From assembly GCA_947463915.1 (NCBI GenBank), contig CANHVO010000028.1:1-33219 (forward strand): a DNA stretch of 33,219 bases, read 5' to 3'. The DNA is from Planctomycetaceae bacterium. GTDB taxonomy: Bacteria > Planctomycetota > Planctomycetia > Pirellulales > Pirellulaceae. Position 1 is the stretch's first letter. Every line of letters starts with the position of its first letter. Under the pieces are notes generated by a model. That model was not told where the DNA came from. It saw nothing but the letters and a program-made list of their open reading frames with translations, and did no database searches. The position numbers and the translations under genes were made by a program. Shown here piece by piece: positions 6,096 to 14,009 of this stretch.

Positions 6096-8810
6096 ATGCA
6101 GATTCTCAAGGTAAACAAACTCCGAGGTCCGAACATCTGGGCGAATTTCCCAGTGCTCGAAGCTTGGGTAGACCTGGAAGAACTCAAGGATACTTCTTCG
6201 GAAATGATTCCGGGATTTAACGAGCGACTCATGGCATGGTTGCCAACAATGGTCGAACACCGTTGCAGCGTTGGCGAACGCGGTGGTTTCTTTGTGCGAC
6301 TGCGCCGCGGGACGTACATGGCCCACATTCTTGAGCACGTTTCACTAGAGCTTCAGTCCTTGGCCGGTACTCCGGTTGGCTATGGCCGAGCTCGCGAGTC
6401 CAATATCGACGGAATCTACAAAGTCGCGATCGCTTATAAAGAAGAGAAGCTTGGTCTGGCTTGCATAGAGACAGCTTTCCAACTGATCCTCGCTGCTGTG
6501 CATGACACTTCATTCGACGTGAACGCAGAGGTCGAAAAACTCAAGGAGTATGGTTACGAAGTTTGCTTAGGGCCAAGCACCAAGGCTATTGTAGAAGCGG
6601 CCCGCGCTCGCAGTATTCCATGGCGACGTTTGAACGAAGGGAGTCTAGTTCAACTCGGACATGGCCATCTTCAACGAAGAATTTGCACAGCCGAAGCGGA
6701 CAGTACCAGCGCCATTGCCGAGTCGATCGCACAGGACAAAGACTTGACTCGAATGTTGCTCAAGACAATCGGAGTTCCCACTCCAGAAGGCCGTCCTGTT
6801 GAGAGCGCGGAAGATGCATGGGAAGCTGCAGAAGAAATCGGCTTACCTGTAGTTGTTAAGCCTCAATACGGCAACCACGGACGAGGAGTGGCAACGAATC
6901 TTCAAGATCGTCAGCAAGTCGAAGCTGCATACCATGCCGCTCGCGAAGAAGGTAGTTCGATCATTTGCGAACGCCATGCACCGGGCGATGACTATCGCGT
7001 ACTTGTCATCGGTGGCAAGATGGTGGCCGCGGCTCGTCGCGAGCCAGCACACGTGATCGGCGATGGCCAGTCTACGGTTCAACATCTCATCGACATTGTG
7101 AACCAAGATCCCCGTCGCAGCGATGGACACAGCACATCGTTAAGTAAAATCAAAATCGACGCGGTTGCGCTGGGAGTTTTACTCGAGCAAGGACTCACGC
7201 CAGACACAATCGCGCCACTCAATAAGAAAGTCTTGATTCGACGCAATGCGAATCTGAGTACTGGTGGTACAGCTGCTGACGTTACCGATCTTGTCCATCC
7301 TGATGTTGCTCGTCAATGCGTTGAAGCCGCGCGAGTCATCGGTTTGGATATCGCAGGAGTCGATGTTGTCGCTCAGGACATTACTCAGCCGCTTCAAGGC
7401 CAACGCGGAGTGATTGTGGAAGTCAACGCTGGACCTGGCCTGCGTATGCACATCGAACCTTCGTCGGGAACACCGAGGCCGGTTGGGCAAGCGATCATCG
7501 ATATGATGTATCCAGCGAACAACAACGGTCGAGTGCCAATCGTTAGCGTTACGGGCGTGAATGGCAAAACGACGACAACTCGATTGATTGCGCACCTGGT
7601 TGCGTGCACAGGCAAAAAGGTCGGGATGACGTGCACTGATGGAATCTACATCGCAGGTCGACGTATCGACTCTGGCGATTGCAGCGGTCCGCAGAGCGCT
7701 CGATCTGTCCTGATGAATCCATCTGTCGAGGCAGCTGTGCTGGAAACAGCCCGTGGCGGTATCCTTCGCGAGGGGCTCGGTTTTGATATGTGCGATGTCG
7801 GTGTTGTGACAAACATTGGCGAAGGGGATCACCTGGGGCTCGCGGATATTGAGACGATTGAACAACTCGCAAGAGTCAAACGCTGCATCATCGAAGCGGT
7901 ACACAAGAATGGTTATGGGGTTTTGAAAGCCAACGATCCGCTCACCGCTGAGATGGCCGAAAAATGCAAAGGTAACGTTGTGTTCTTTGCTCTCGATGGC
8001 AATGATCCTGTTCTCGCGGCTCACCGCGCCAAGGGTGGACGCGGAGCATTTGTTCGCGACAACGCAGTTATTTTGGCGGAAGGGGACACCGATTTTGTCC
8101 TGCTCTCTTTGGATCGCATTCCTTTGACTCACAACGGCCGGATTGGATTCCAAGTGGAAAACGTTTTGGCTGCTGCAGGCGCTTGCTGGGCTCTTGGAAT
8201 GCCATGTGAGCAGATTCGACTTGGGTTGGAGTCCTTCTCGTCGCACATGGACAAAGTTCCTGGCCGTTTTAACTTGATGGAAATCCATGGTGCGACCGTT
8301 GTTGTCGATTACGGTCACAACCAATCCTCGCTTCTTGCTATCGCGGAAACACTCGATCAATTTCCACACCCAAGCCGAACGGTAATCTATTCGGCTGCTG
8401 GAGATCGACGGGATGTCGACATGATTCGCCAAGGTGAAATCCTGGCCGACCATTTCGATCGGATTATTTTGTACGAAGACCAGTATCTGCGAGGGCGTCA
8501 ACCTGGCGAGATCATGTCGTTGTTCAAACAGGGCATGGACGGTGGCAAACGCGTGAAGGAAATTCACGAAATGCAAGGCTGGCAAAACGCGGTAGATCGA
8601 GCACTGAAACTGATTCGCAAGGGTGAGTTTTTGCTCATGCAAGCGGACACGATCGACGAAGCGGTTCAGTATCTTCAGCATTCGATTGAGCACGAAAGCG
8701 TGGGCCGCGAGATAGAACTAGACACGGCACTTTTAAAGTCCGACGATAAAGTCGCCAAGATGGTTCCCGCATCGGACTTGACGCCAGAGTCAAAGAGCAA
8801 GACTCTTTAG
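6096..8810 (+). CDS. cphA: Cyanophycin synthetase
   Basis: 904 aa, close to the usual length of CphA. The enzyme makes the storage polymer cyanophycin (multi-L-arginyl-poly-L-aspartate) by ATP-dependent addition of Asp and Arg, without a ribosome. Domains: N-terminal domain (about 1-160); ATP-grasp domain (about 200-480) with LPVVVKPQYGNHGRGV and the late VEVNAGPGLRMH metal-binding strand; then a Mur-ligase-like domain with P-loop VTGVNGKTTTTR at about 482-493, AVLETARGGILREGL, and the C-terminal Mur fold with VDYGHNQ. GHLQRRICT near 190 matches the cyanobacterial HQKRI region. The ATG has GAGG 5 nt upstream. No cyanophycinase (cphB) is adjacent. Most of the tail after about 880 is poorly conserved, yet a diverged copy of its last codons lies at 10379-10461. 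Confidence 0.95.
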   Translation: MQILKVNKLRGPNIWANFPVLEAWVDLEELKDTSSEMIPGFNERLMAWLPTMVEHRCSVGERGGFFVRLRRGTYMAHILEHVSLELQSLAGTPVGYGRARESNIDGIYKVAIAYKEEKLGLACIETAFQLILAAVHDTSFDVNAEVEKLKEYGYEVCLGPSTKAIVEAARARSIPWRRLNEGSLVQLGHGHLQRRICTAEADSTSAIAESIAQDKDLTRMLLKTIGVPTPEGRPVESAEDAWEAAEEIGLPVVVKPQYGNHGRGVATNLQDRQQVEAAYHAAREEGSSIICERHAPGDDYRVLVIGGKMVAAARREPAHVIGDGQSTVQHLIDIVNQDPRRSDGHSTSLSKIKIDAVALGVLLEQGLTPDTIAPLNKKVLIRRNANLSTGGTAADVTDLVHPDVARQCVEAARVIGLDIAGVDVVAQDITQPLQGQRGVIVEVNAGPGLRMHIEPSSGTPRPVGQAIIDMMYPANNNGRVPIVSVTGVNGKTTTTRLIAHLVACTGKKVGMTCTDGIYIAGRRIDSGDCSGPQSARSVLMNPSVEAAVLETARGGILREGLGFDMCDVGVVTNIGEGDHLGLADIETIEQLARVKRCIIEAVHKNGYGVLKANDPLTAEMAEKCKGNVVFFALDGNDPVLAAHRAKGGRGAFVRDNAVILAEGDTDFVLLSLDRIPLTHNGRIGFQVENVLAAAGACWALGMPCEQIRLGLESFSSHMDKVPGRFNLMEIHGATVVVDYGHNQSSLLAIAETLDQFPHPSRTVIYSAAGDRRDVDMIRQGEILADHFDRIILYEDQYLRGRQPGEIMSLFKQGMDGGKRVKEIHEMQGWQNAVDRALKLIRKGEFLLMQADTIDEAVQYLQHSIEHESVGREIELDTALLKSDDKVAKMVPASDLTPESKSKTL

Positions 8811-9128
8811 GCGACTGGCGGTAAACTGTTGGTGTTTTTTAAAGGATCGGGAGATCGTGCTCCCTTCCTTCTTAGGCGATCAGCAGACCTAGATCTACCG
8901 TAGGACGGGACCATTATCACGTCCCTTTATTCGTTCGGGGCAATGGTCCCAAACTACAACTGATAGTTTTCGTTTTCATCCTGCCGCTCGCCTTAAGGCT
9001 GTCCGTTTGGAACCTTAAGTTGCGGAGTCGTAATGCGAATAGGTTTTGCTTAGCCCAGTTTTAGGTCTATAGAGCACTTCGATTGTCACTAGAACTTTAG
9101 TCGGTTTCGTGTCGCATTCCGAGTGTTT
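8811..9128. other. Gap between convergent cphA and transposase genes
   Basis: No gene is supported. The stretch contains short dyads near 8850-8866 (GGGAG...CTCCC) and 8913-8932 (GGGAC...GTCCC followed by TTT), either of which could act as a weak cphA terminator. It also has a copy of the dispersed box CTGCCGCTCGCCTTA at 8981-8995, the same module that flanks the palindrome at 2925-3041. The left border of the transposase element cannot be fixed from sequence. Confidence 0.45.
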
Positions 9129-10304
9129 TCAAAGTGCAGGTAGGACACTGGTAAAGCATGCGGAAGCCGATTTCTGGCCGGAAGCGAATTTGCGATTGCG
9201 ATTTTGGGCCGATTCCTTGAGGCTTTTGGGTGAGCCCGCAGCGCTGCCCCGGCCAAAGTATTTCTTGAAGTTCCAAACTAAGTCGCACCACATTTTGCCG
9301 TCGATGCCAACCTTTTGGAGGATCGGCTCAAGGTCCTTGGGGATATTTGGTCGCTCAAGACTGCCAATGCGTTGTCGGCCTGTCCAGTTGAGTAGTTTTA
9401 GGTAGTCCGATAGGTTCATCCATAGGAAACCTTTATCGCTTGCTCGAACTCCGTTGCGGCTTGTCTGGGCGTCAGGTTTGTCCCGTTCGTTGAGCGTTAG
9501 CGGCGATAGCCAAGCGTCTCGGAGGATTGACGGGCCTCGTTTCTTTTTGACTTCCGATTTTCGCTTGCGAAGCTCATCGGTGGGTGTTGTTCGGCGGATT
9601 CGGCCCGCTTCTTCGGTCTCGATTGTTACCAGATCTACGGCGGCTGATTGGATTGTTTTTCCTTCGAGAGCTTTGATGCGATCGTAAGCAGAGGTGTGGA
9701 TCGACTCTTGGGGAGACGAAGCCATCGCCGCGCGGATTGGGTTCAAGTCGACGTACATGCTGCAAGCGAGCAGACCTGCTTCGTCGGTGATGGCTTGGGC
9801 TTTGAAGCGACCTTCCCAGAAGTGACCAGTGACTTTGTCTTGAAAATTGGCAAGTCGCGCTATGGGTTCGCACAGGGCTTTCATGAACCAAGACGGATCC
9901 GACAAACGCAAGCGGATCTGCTGAATGCGTTCTGTGTTATTGGCCAGAGCGTCGACAGAATTGGTAGTGGGGTCGGCGAGATGTTCGTCGATTCGTTGGC
10001 CGGGAAAGATACGCAGCCAGCGAAGCGCGACTTCTTTGTCGGACCATTCCCGGACGACATCGGGGCGCGTTCGAGCGACCAAATGGAGGTGATTCGAAAG
10101 GATCGCATAAGTTAGAACATCGATCCCGAAGACCGAAGCGAGTCGTTCCATCCGGCATCGGATCCATTCTCGGCGGTGTGAGTAATCTTTTCCTGTGGTT
10201 TCATCGAAACCAGCCAAAAAGGATTTGCGAACGCAGCGTTGGATTAAATGAACGATGCAAACTTGGCTCGGGTCAAACTGTTCGGCACGTGGCGTTCGAG
10301 GCAT
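9129..10304 (-). CDS. REP-associated tyrosine transposase (RAYT), IS200-like HUH family
   Basis: 391 aa from ATG at 10304; a good AAAGGAG lies 8 nt upstream, so this start is preferred over the open frame reaching 10370. Y1-type single-strand transposases cut and rejoin hairpin-marked DNA through a catalytic tyrosine. Seen: the HUH-type motif in LSNHLHLVART (about 70-80), the RAYT hallmark HFWEGRFKAQAI and, after it, the tyrosine segment SMYVDLNPIRAAM (about 180-195), then a long C-terminal extension rich in basic residues. RAYTs are usually single-copy and linked to REP palindromes rather than flanked by classical IS ends. Here a perfect 15-bp palindrome is 54 bp upstream, and a cphA tail remnant starts beyond it. 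The reading frame is intact. The function of the C-terminal part is unknown. Confidence 0.88.
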   Translation of the reverse strand: MPRTPRAEQFDPSQVCIVHLIQRCVRKSFLAGFDETTGKDYSHRREWIRCRMERLASVFGIDVLTYAILSNHLHLVARTRPDVVREWSDKEVALRWLRIFPGQRIDEHLADPTTNSVDALANNTERIQQIRLRLSDPSWFMKALCEPIARLANFQDKVTGHFWEGRFKAQAITDEAGLLACSMYVDLNPIRAAMASSPQESIHTSAYDRIKALEGKTIQSAAVDLVTIETEEAGRIRRTTPTDELRKRKSEVKKKRGPSILRDAWLSPLTLNERDKPDAQTSRNGVRASDKGFLWMNLSDYLKLLNWTGRQRIGSLERPNIPKDLEPILQKVGIDGKMWCDLVWNFKKYFGRGSAAGSPKSLKESAQNRNRKFASGQKSASACFTSVLPAL

Positions 10305-10312
10305 AACGAAAT

Positions 10313-10319
10313 CTCCTTT
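10313..10319 (-). promoter_or_regulatory. Shine-Dalgarno for the RAYT gene
   Basis: Minus-strand AAAGGAG, spaced 8 nt from the ATG at 10304, fixes the transposase start. Confidence 0.75.
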
Positions 10320-10357
10320 CTTAAAACGATAAGAAAAACAGGCCGACTCGTCAAGAC

Positions 10358-10372
10358 AGGTGCCAGGCACCT
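10358..10372. repeat. Perfect 15-bp palindrome upstream of RAYT
   Basis: AGGTGCC-A-GGCACCT is an exact dyad 54-68 nt upstream of the transposase start. RAYT proteins recognise REP-like hairpins, so this is a candidate recognition or end sequence. It lies about 7 bp from the start of the cphA-like remnant, which suggests that it marks the element border. No second exact copy was found in the window. Confidence 0.7.
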
Positions 10373-10378
10373 ATTTAG

Positions 10379-10461
10379 ATCTGTTGAGGCCCGAAGAAAA
10401 AGTCGCCAAGTTGGTTCCTGCATCGGAATTAACGCCAGATGCTAAGAGTAAAACTCTCTAG
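10379..10461 (+). pseudogene. Diverged remnant of the cphA 3' end
   Basis: Read in frame from about 10381 to the TAG at 10459-10461, this encodes LLRPEEKVAKLVPASELTPD followed by AKSKTL. The end of cphA at 8731-8810 encodes LLKSDDKVAKMVPASDLTPE followed by SKSKTL. Over the last 22 codons, 55 of 66 bases agree. The changes are mostly synonymous or conservative (D/E, M/L, S/A), as expected from two functional genes that diverged under selection, not from a fresh copy decaying. No other part of cphA is present. It is therefore the tail of a second cphA allele or paralogue, left after deletion or recombination, next to the RAYT element. It has no start and is not a working gene. Confidence 0.85.
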
Positions 10462-10517
10462 CGTGTAGAACGACTGTCCTCAATCGTTTCTCAACTAGCC
10501 GTACGGGCACTAGCGCA

Positions 10518-10544
10518 AAAAACCGGAAGTTCCGTCCGGTTTTT
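10518..10544. terminator. Bidirectional intrinsic terminator
   Basis: AAAAACCGGA (10518-10527) pairs with TCCGGTTTTT (10535-10544) around a 7-nt loop, giving T runs on both strands. It could end fabH transcripts on the minus strand and, on the plus strand, once ended the gene whose tail remains at 10379-10461; it may be the original cphA terminator. Confidence 0.8.
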
Positions 10545-10559
10545 CCCTTTGACTTCTAT

Positions 10560-10617
10560 TGAGCCTGAGACGCTAGCCGAGCCACGCCTCTGGAAATCGG
10601 CTAGCGCCTCAGGCTCA
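10560..10617. repeat. Palindromic repeat with 21-bp arms (GCTAGCGCC type)
   Basis: The left arm (10560-10580) starts TGAGCCTGAGACGCTAGCC; the right arm (10597-10617) is its reverse complement with one mismatch, around a 16-nt loop. It lies between the terminator and the 3' end of fabH. The GCTAGCGCC core is found again at 23418-23426, so it is probably a dispersed intergenic repeat. Confidence 0.82.
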
Positions 10618-10662
10618 GTATGCTTCAAGCAAGTGGAAGGGATTTAAGACTTGTGCCAACGC

Positions 10663-11718
10663 TTACCATCGCAACAGCGATGTTCCCCACGAAAGTCCGG
10701 CTCCGAATCCGCACAACAACACGAGATCTCCACGTTTAAGCAGCCCCTGGCGGTTGGCGTCGTCGAGCGCCATTGGGATGCTTGCGGCCGACGTGTTTCC
10801 GTATTTGTCCAGGTTGACGAAGACTTTTTCTTTTGGGATTCCGAAGTGAGCTACCGCGGCGTCGATGATTCGAATGTTTGCTTGATGCAGAATCACGAGA
10901 TCCACGTCGGCTGGTGTAAAGCCTGCTGCGTCTAAAACATCCATCGCACTTTCGGCAACAACTCGGACCGCCCATTTAAAGACGGTTCTGCCATCCATGG
11001 CCAAGTATTGGCGACCGCGACCAAGCGACTCGACCGATGTAGGTTCTCGAGAACCGCCTGCCGGAACGCATAAAGCTTGTGTATCCCCCTCGGAGCCCAA
11101 CGTGAATCGGATAAGTCCATTTGTCTTGTTCGGTTCAGAGTGGCAGGGCTGCAACAAAGCAGCGCCGGCGCCATCGCCAAATAGCGGATAAGTCTTGATG
11201 TCGTTGGTGTCAACCGTGCGACTCATGACTTCGCAGCCCACAATCAGTGCGTTGCAAGCCGAACCGCTGCGAACAAAATGAGCTCCCGTCACCAGCGCGT
11301 ACATAAAACCAGAACAAGCCGCACTGACATCGAATGCCGGAGCAATGCAGCCCAATTTCCGCTGCAATAAGCAAGCTGTAGATGGTGTCGCGTGGTCGGG
11401 TGTCATCGTAGCACAGATCACGAGATCTACGTCGGTTGGTCTGACACCACCACTGTCAAGGCATCGAATGGCTGCCTCGTACGCCAGGTCGCTAGACGCT
11501 TGATGCTCTGCCGCTTTGCGCCGCTGTAGAATGCCTGTTCGCTGAACGATCCAATCGCTATCGCAGCCGAGGGCTGAGAGGTCTTCGTTGGTGACAATAT
11601 GGTCAGGGGCGTACGAACCGGTTGAAACAATCGCGAAATCTGGACAGGTACCTATGCGACTACGCCCGCTGTTGCTAAGAGAGTTTTCCGCGGAAATAGT
11701 TGTGTCGATTGTCGCCAA
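10663..11718 (-). CDS. fabH: Beta-ketoacyl-ACP synthase III
   Basis: 351 aa. KAS III condenses acetyl- or other acyl-CoA with malonyl-ACP to start type II fatty acid synthesis. The catalytic triad is visible: Cys135 in VSAACSGFMYAL, His278 in ILHQANIRI and Asn308 in KYGNTSAASIP. SDWIVQRTGI (54-63) and the C-terminal GFGAGLSWGT are also typical. The frame begins with TTG at 11718, giving an N-terminal extension of about 27 residues before the usual start (FAIVSTGSYAP); no ATG fits and no Shine-Dalgarno is clear, so the exact start is uncertain. The gene is alone; plsX, fabD and acpP, which often accompany fabH, are not in the window. It could also be a secondary KAS III with another acyl preference. 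Confidence 0.92.
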   Translation of the reverse strand: MATIDTTISAENSLSNSGRSRIGTCPDFAIVSTGSYAPDHIVTNEDLSALGCDSDWIVQRTGILQRRKAAEHQASSDLAYEAAIRCLDSGGVRPTDVDLVICATMTPDHATPSTACLLQRKLGCIAPAFDVSAACSGFMYALVTGAHFVRSGSACNALIVGCEVMSRTVDTNDIKTYPLFGDGAGAALLQPCHSEPNKTNGLIRFTLGSEGDTQALCVPAGGSREPTSVESLGRGRQYLAMDGRTVFKWAVRVVAESAMDVLDAAGFTPADVDLVILHQANIRIIDAAVAHFGIPKEKVFVNLDKYGNTSAASIPMALDDANRQGLLKRGDLVLLCGFGAGLSWGTSLLRW

Positions 11719-12147
11719 GATTTTCAGAAGTCAGGGGTCTATAGGGAAAAAGCGACTCTCGGGCTAAGCGGCCCCAAAAGTAATGGGGCCAAAAAAGCCG
11801 CTTATCGCGTGAACACCAGTGTTTTGTCCAATACACGAGTATACCAATATTGCGGATTGGGGAAATGTTTACTCGCACAGCAATCCACAGCAAACCTTGG
11901 CGATCTTTCCGGTTTAGGCAAAACGGAGAACACATGGTCGATTCGGGGTGATTAGGCTCCCTAATTTTATTGACAAGTATTCAACATTTTCCACCCGGAC
12001 ATCCTTTTGGGGGGTGACTAGTGGCATAGTGGCACGTTAAATTGAGTCAACTTGCGAGCCGCAGGATTGCACTTTGTATGTGCGATTTTTTGCCTTTACG
12101 CACGGCTCGATTCGTAAACTCCAACCATAGAAAGTGCTGATGTTGCG
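11719..12147. other. 429-bp divergent intergenic region, fabH / NRDE gene
   Basis: It holds the promoters of two divergent genes, but no convincing -35/-10 pair; TTGACA at 11971-11976 lacks a matching -10. A dyad GGCCCC...GGGGCC with an overlapping AAGCGGC...GCCGCTT pair lies near 11765-11802. A weak hairpin ATTGCAC-N7-GTGCGAT at 12066-12086 is followed by six T (12086-12091), 57 nt before the ATG at 12148; it resembles a leader attenuator or minor terminator. Confidence 0.45.
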
Positions 12148-12927
12148 ATGTGCTTACTAGCCATTCAATATCGCGTGGTTTCCGAAAGTCCGATCTTAGT
12201 CGCTGCAAATCGAGAGGAGTTTTTTGATAGAAGAAGCACGGCACCCGCCATTCAATCGGGCAAGCCGCGCATCCTATGTCCCACCGATCAACGCAACGGT
12301 GGAACATGGCTTGGAGTAAATCAGCACGGTGTATTTGTAGGGATCTGCAATCGCCGAACCATGGAGCCGCTTGGGAGCAATCGTTCTCGAGGACTGTTGT
12401 GCAAAGAAGCCCTCAAGGCAACTTGCTCGCGAACAGCACTCGAACGGATCTTGGAGGAGTTTGACAAACATCAGTTTGAGGCTTGCAACCTTGTTGTTGT
12501 AGACCGCGAGGCTGGTTTTGCGATTCACCACGAAACGGAAAACGAAATCATCGAGATGCAATCTGGGCTGAATATCATTGGTGGTCGTAACTTAAACGAT
12601 CCCCGAGATGAACGTGTCCAACTGGCAAATCGACTTTTGACCCTGCAAACGCTGGATTCACCCGTGAAGTTTCTAGCAGTTGCAAGCAAAGTGTTTGCTC
12701 GATCACCCTCACCAACTGGCCGTGCAAATATGGTTCTTCGTGGTGCAGACTACGGAACGGTATCTAGCACGCTGATCGCTTTGGGGGCCAAACCCCGCGA
12801 TGCGATCTACCAGTATGCGGATGGTCCGGCAGACGAGGCGAGATACGAAGACTATTCGCCGTTGCTGAGAGACATCTTAAGCCGTGGCTTGCGTGAAGCT
12901 CGTTCGAAAGTTTCGATGGCGGATTAG
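12148..12927 (+). CDS. NRDE family protein (TANGO2-like)
   Basis: 259 aa, ATG start. The N-terminus MCLLAIQYRV with the conserved Cys2, and the motif ANREEFFDRRSTAP (about 24-37), are the marks of the TANGO2/NRDE family, in which the name-giving motif NRDE appears here as NREE. Further family features are GGTWLGVNQHGVFVGICNRR (about 50-69) and VDREAGFAIHH. Eukaryotic TANGO2 relatives have been linked to heme or lipid handling; the bacterial role is not established. The gene is a single unit with a strong terminator after it. Confidence 0.85.
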   Translation: MCLLAIQYRVVSESPILVAANREEFFDRRSTAPAIQSGKPRILCPTDQRNGGTWLGVNQHGVFVGICNRRTMEPLGSNRSRGLLCKEALKATCSRTALERILEEFDKHQFEACNLVVVDREAGFAIHHETENEIIEMQSGLNIIGGRNLNDPRDERVQLANRLLTLQTLDSPVKFLAVASKVFARSPSPTGRANMVLRGADYGTVSSTLIALGAKPRDAIYQYADGPADEARYEDYSPLLRDILSRGLREARSKVSMAD

Positions 12928-12955
12928 CCCAAAAAGTTCCTTCCAACGAAAACAA

Positions 12956-12990
12956 AAGCCCTGCCTTGGCCAACAAGACAGGGCTTTTTT
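12956..12990. terminator. Bidirectional terminator between convergent genes
   Basis: AAGCCCTGCCTTG (12956-12968) pairs with CAAGACAGGGCTT (12974-12986) with one mismatch, followed by a T run to 12990. The A-rich left side gives a T-rich tract on the minus strand too. It lies between the stop codons of the NRDE gene (plus) and the membrane protein gene (minus) and can serve both. Confidence 0.9.
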
Positions 12991-12996
12991 ATTGGC

Positions 12997-13932
12997 TCAA
13001 TGGACGTCATCAAACGACACCGAAGATTCGACGTCCGGCCTGTGCTTGCGCTTTGCCCAGACTGGACGAAATCCACGCAAGTAAAACGGCAGATAGCCAA
13101 GCCCTAGCCCCAAAAAATACGAAAGGCCGGAAACTGTGACCCATAAGCTGTTGCTCACCCTAGAAAACTGAATCCATTCCAAGATCATTGGCGTGGCGGC
13201 GAGCAAAACCAGCAGCAATATAGCGGCAAGCGATAATCCACCTCGCAATCGCAGCACAAAAAAACCAAGGTAGATAGTTAGGATTGGACCGACACTTACC
13301 CCTAGCATTACGAGCGCAGCATAAATGACCATCGAGGCAAAGTCGGCTGTCATTTGCCTACCACCCATCGCGGCAAAGGTCACAATCGGGACAATCCCGA
13401 GGATTAGCAGCAACGGCGCGAGCAGTAAAAGCACCTTTGTGTTTAATGCGTCTTGATAAACATCCGCTCGCCGCATGGAAAGACTGGCTCCAAAGACACG
13501 GTGCATGAACCAACCCGTAATTGAGATCCCTACCACAAATACGAACAACGGGCCAAGACCAAACCCCGCAGTTATAGGTGCCAGTTGTACTCCTGCAATA
13601 ACAACGCCGCCGATTGCACCCACAACCCGGCTAGGTGACTCGCGAGGAAAGAGATAGAAACAATGACAAAGAAAGAGACCTAAACCGAATTCGGCCCAAA
13701 TCCCTCCAAGGATTAAGCACTGTGCGAGCAAGTTTCCGCTTGCGAAACGCATGGATGACAAAAGCATCGCGATCGCCACTGCCAAGAAGAATTGGAGTAG
13801 CAGGCCAATCAAGCTCGCTTGAACCACGGCGTTGTCATACCTGTACTCGGCAGACCCGTACTCGGACTCTGCCCTTTCACCGTCCGAGGCCTGATTTGCC
13901 AAATCACGAGAATTAGGTGGGGATGGATGCAC
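12997..13932 (-). CDS. Polytopic membrane protein of unknown function
   Basis: 311 aa, GTG start with AAGG about 7 nt upstream. About 40 polar residues at the N-terminus are followed by roughly eight predicted membrane segments (for example SLIGLLLQFFLAVAIAMLL at 41-59 and further strongly hydrophobic stretches to about 285), ending in a basic and acidic cytoplasmic tail. No enzyme or transporter motif is recognised. It shares a terminator with the NRDE gene and is divergent from phoU, so the 142-bp region between them may serve both. The family is not known to me. Confidence 0.7.
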   Translation of the reverse strand: MHPSPPNSRDLANQASDGERAESEYGSAEYRYDNAVVQASLIGLLLQFFLAVAIAMLLSSMRFASGNLLAQCLILGGIWAEFGLGLFLCHCFYLFPRESPSRVVGAIGGVVIAGVQLAPITAGFGLGPLFVFVVGISITGWFMHRVFGASLSMRRADVYQDALNTKVLLLLAPLLLILGIVPIVTFAAMGGRQMTADFASMVIYAALVMLGVSVGPILTIYLGFFVLRLRGGLSLAAILLLVLLAATPMILEWIQFSRVSNSLWVTVSGLSYFLGLGLGYLPFYLRGFRPVWAKRKHRPDVESSVSFDDVH

Positions 13933-14009
13933 GTTTCAACCTTGAAGCACTCCAGAATTTAACGTTGGGGCTAGATCCTGGCATCATTTTAGCATGACCT
14001 GCATCCTCT

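Noticed and set aside
7179-8693. Long open frame (about 500 codons) antisense to cphA
   Set aside because: It lies wholly inside the well-supported cphA gene, has no family features, and its composition is that of a reverse-frame shadow.
11765-11802. GGCCCC/GGGGCC dyad upstream of fabH as a terminator
   Set aside because: No T run after the stem on either strand, and it lies on the promoter side of fabH.
12030-12045. TGGCAC followed by TTGA, resembling a sigma-54 promoter before the NRDE gene
   Set aside because: The spacing to the second element is off by one and the obligatory GC of the -12 element is missing.
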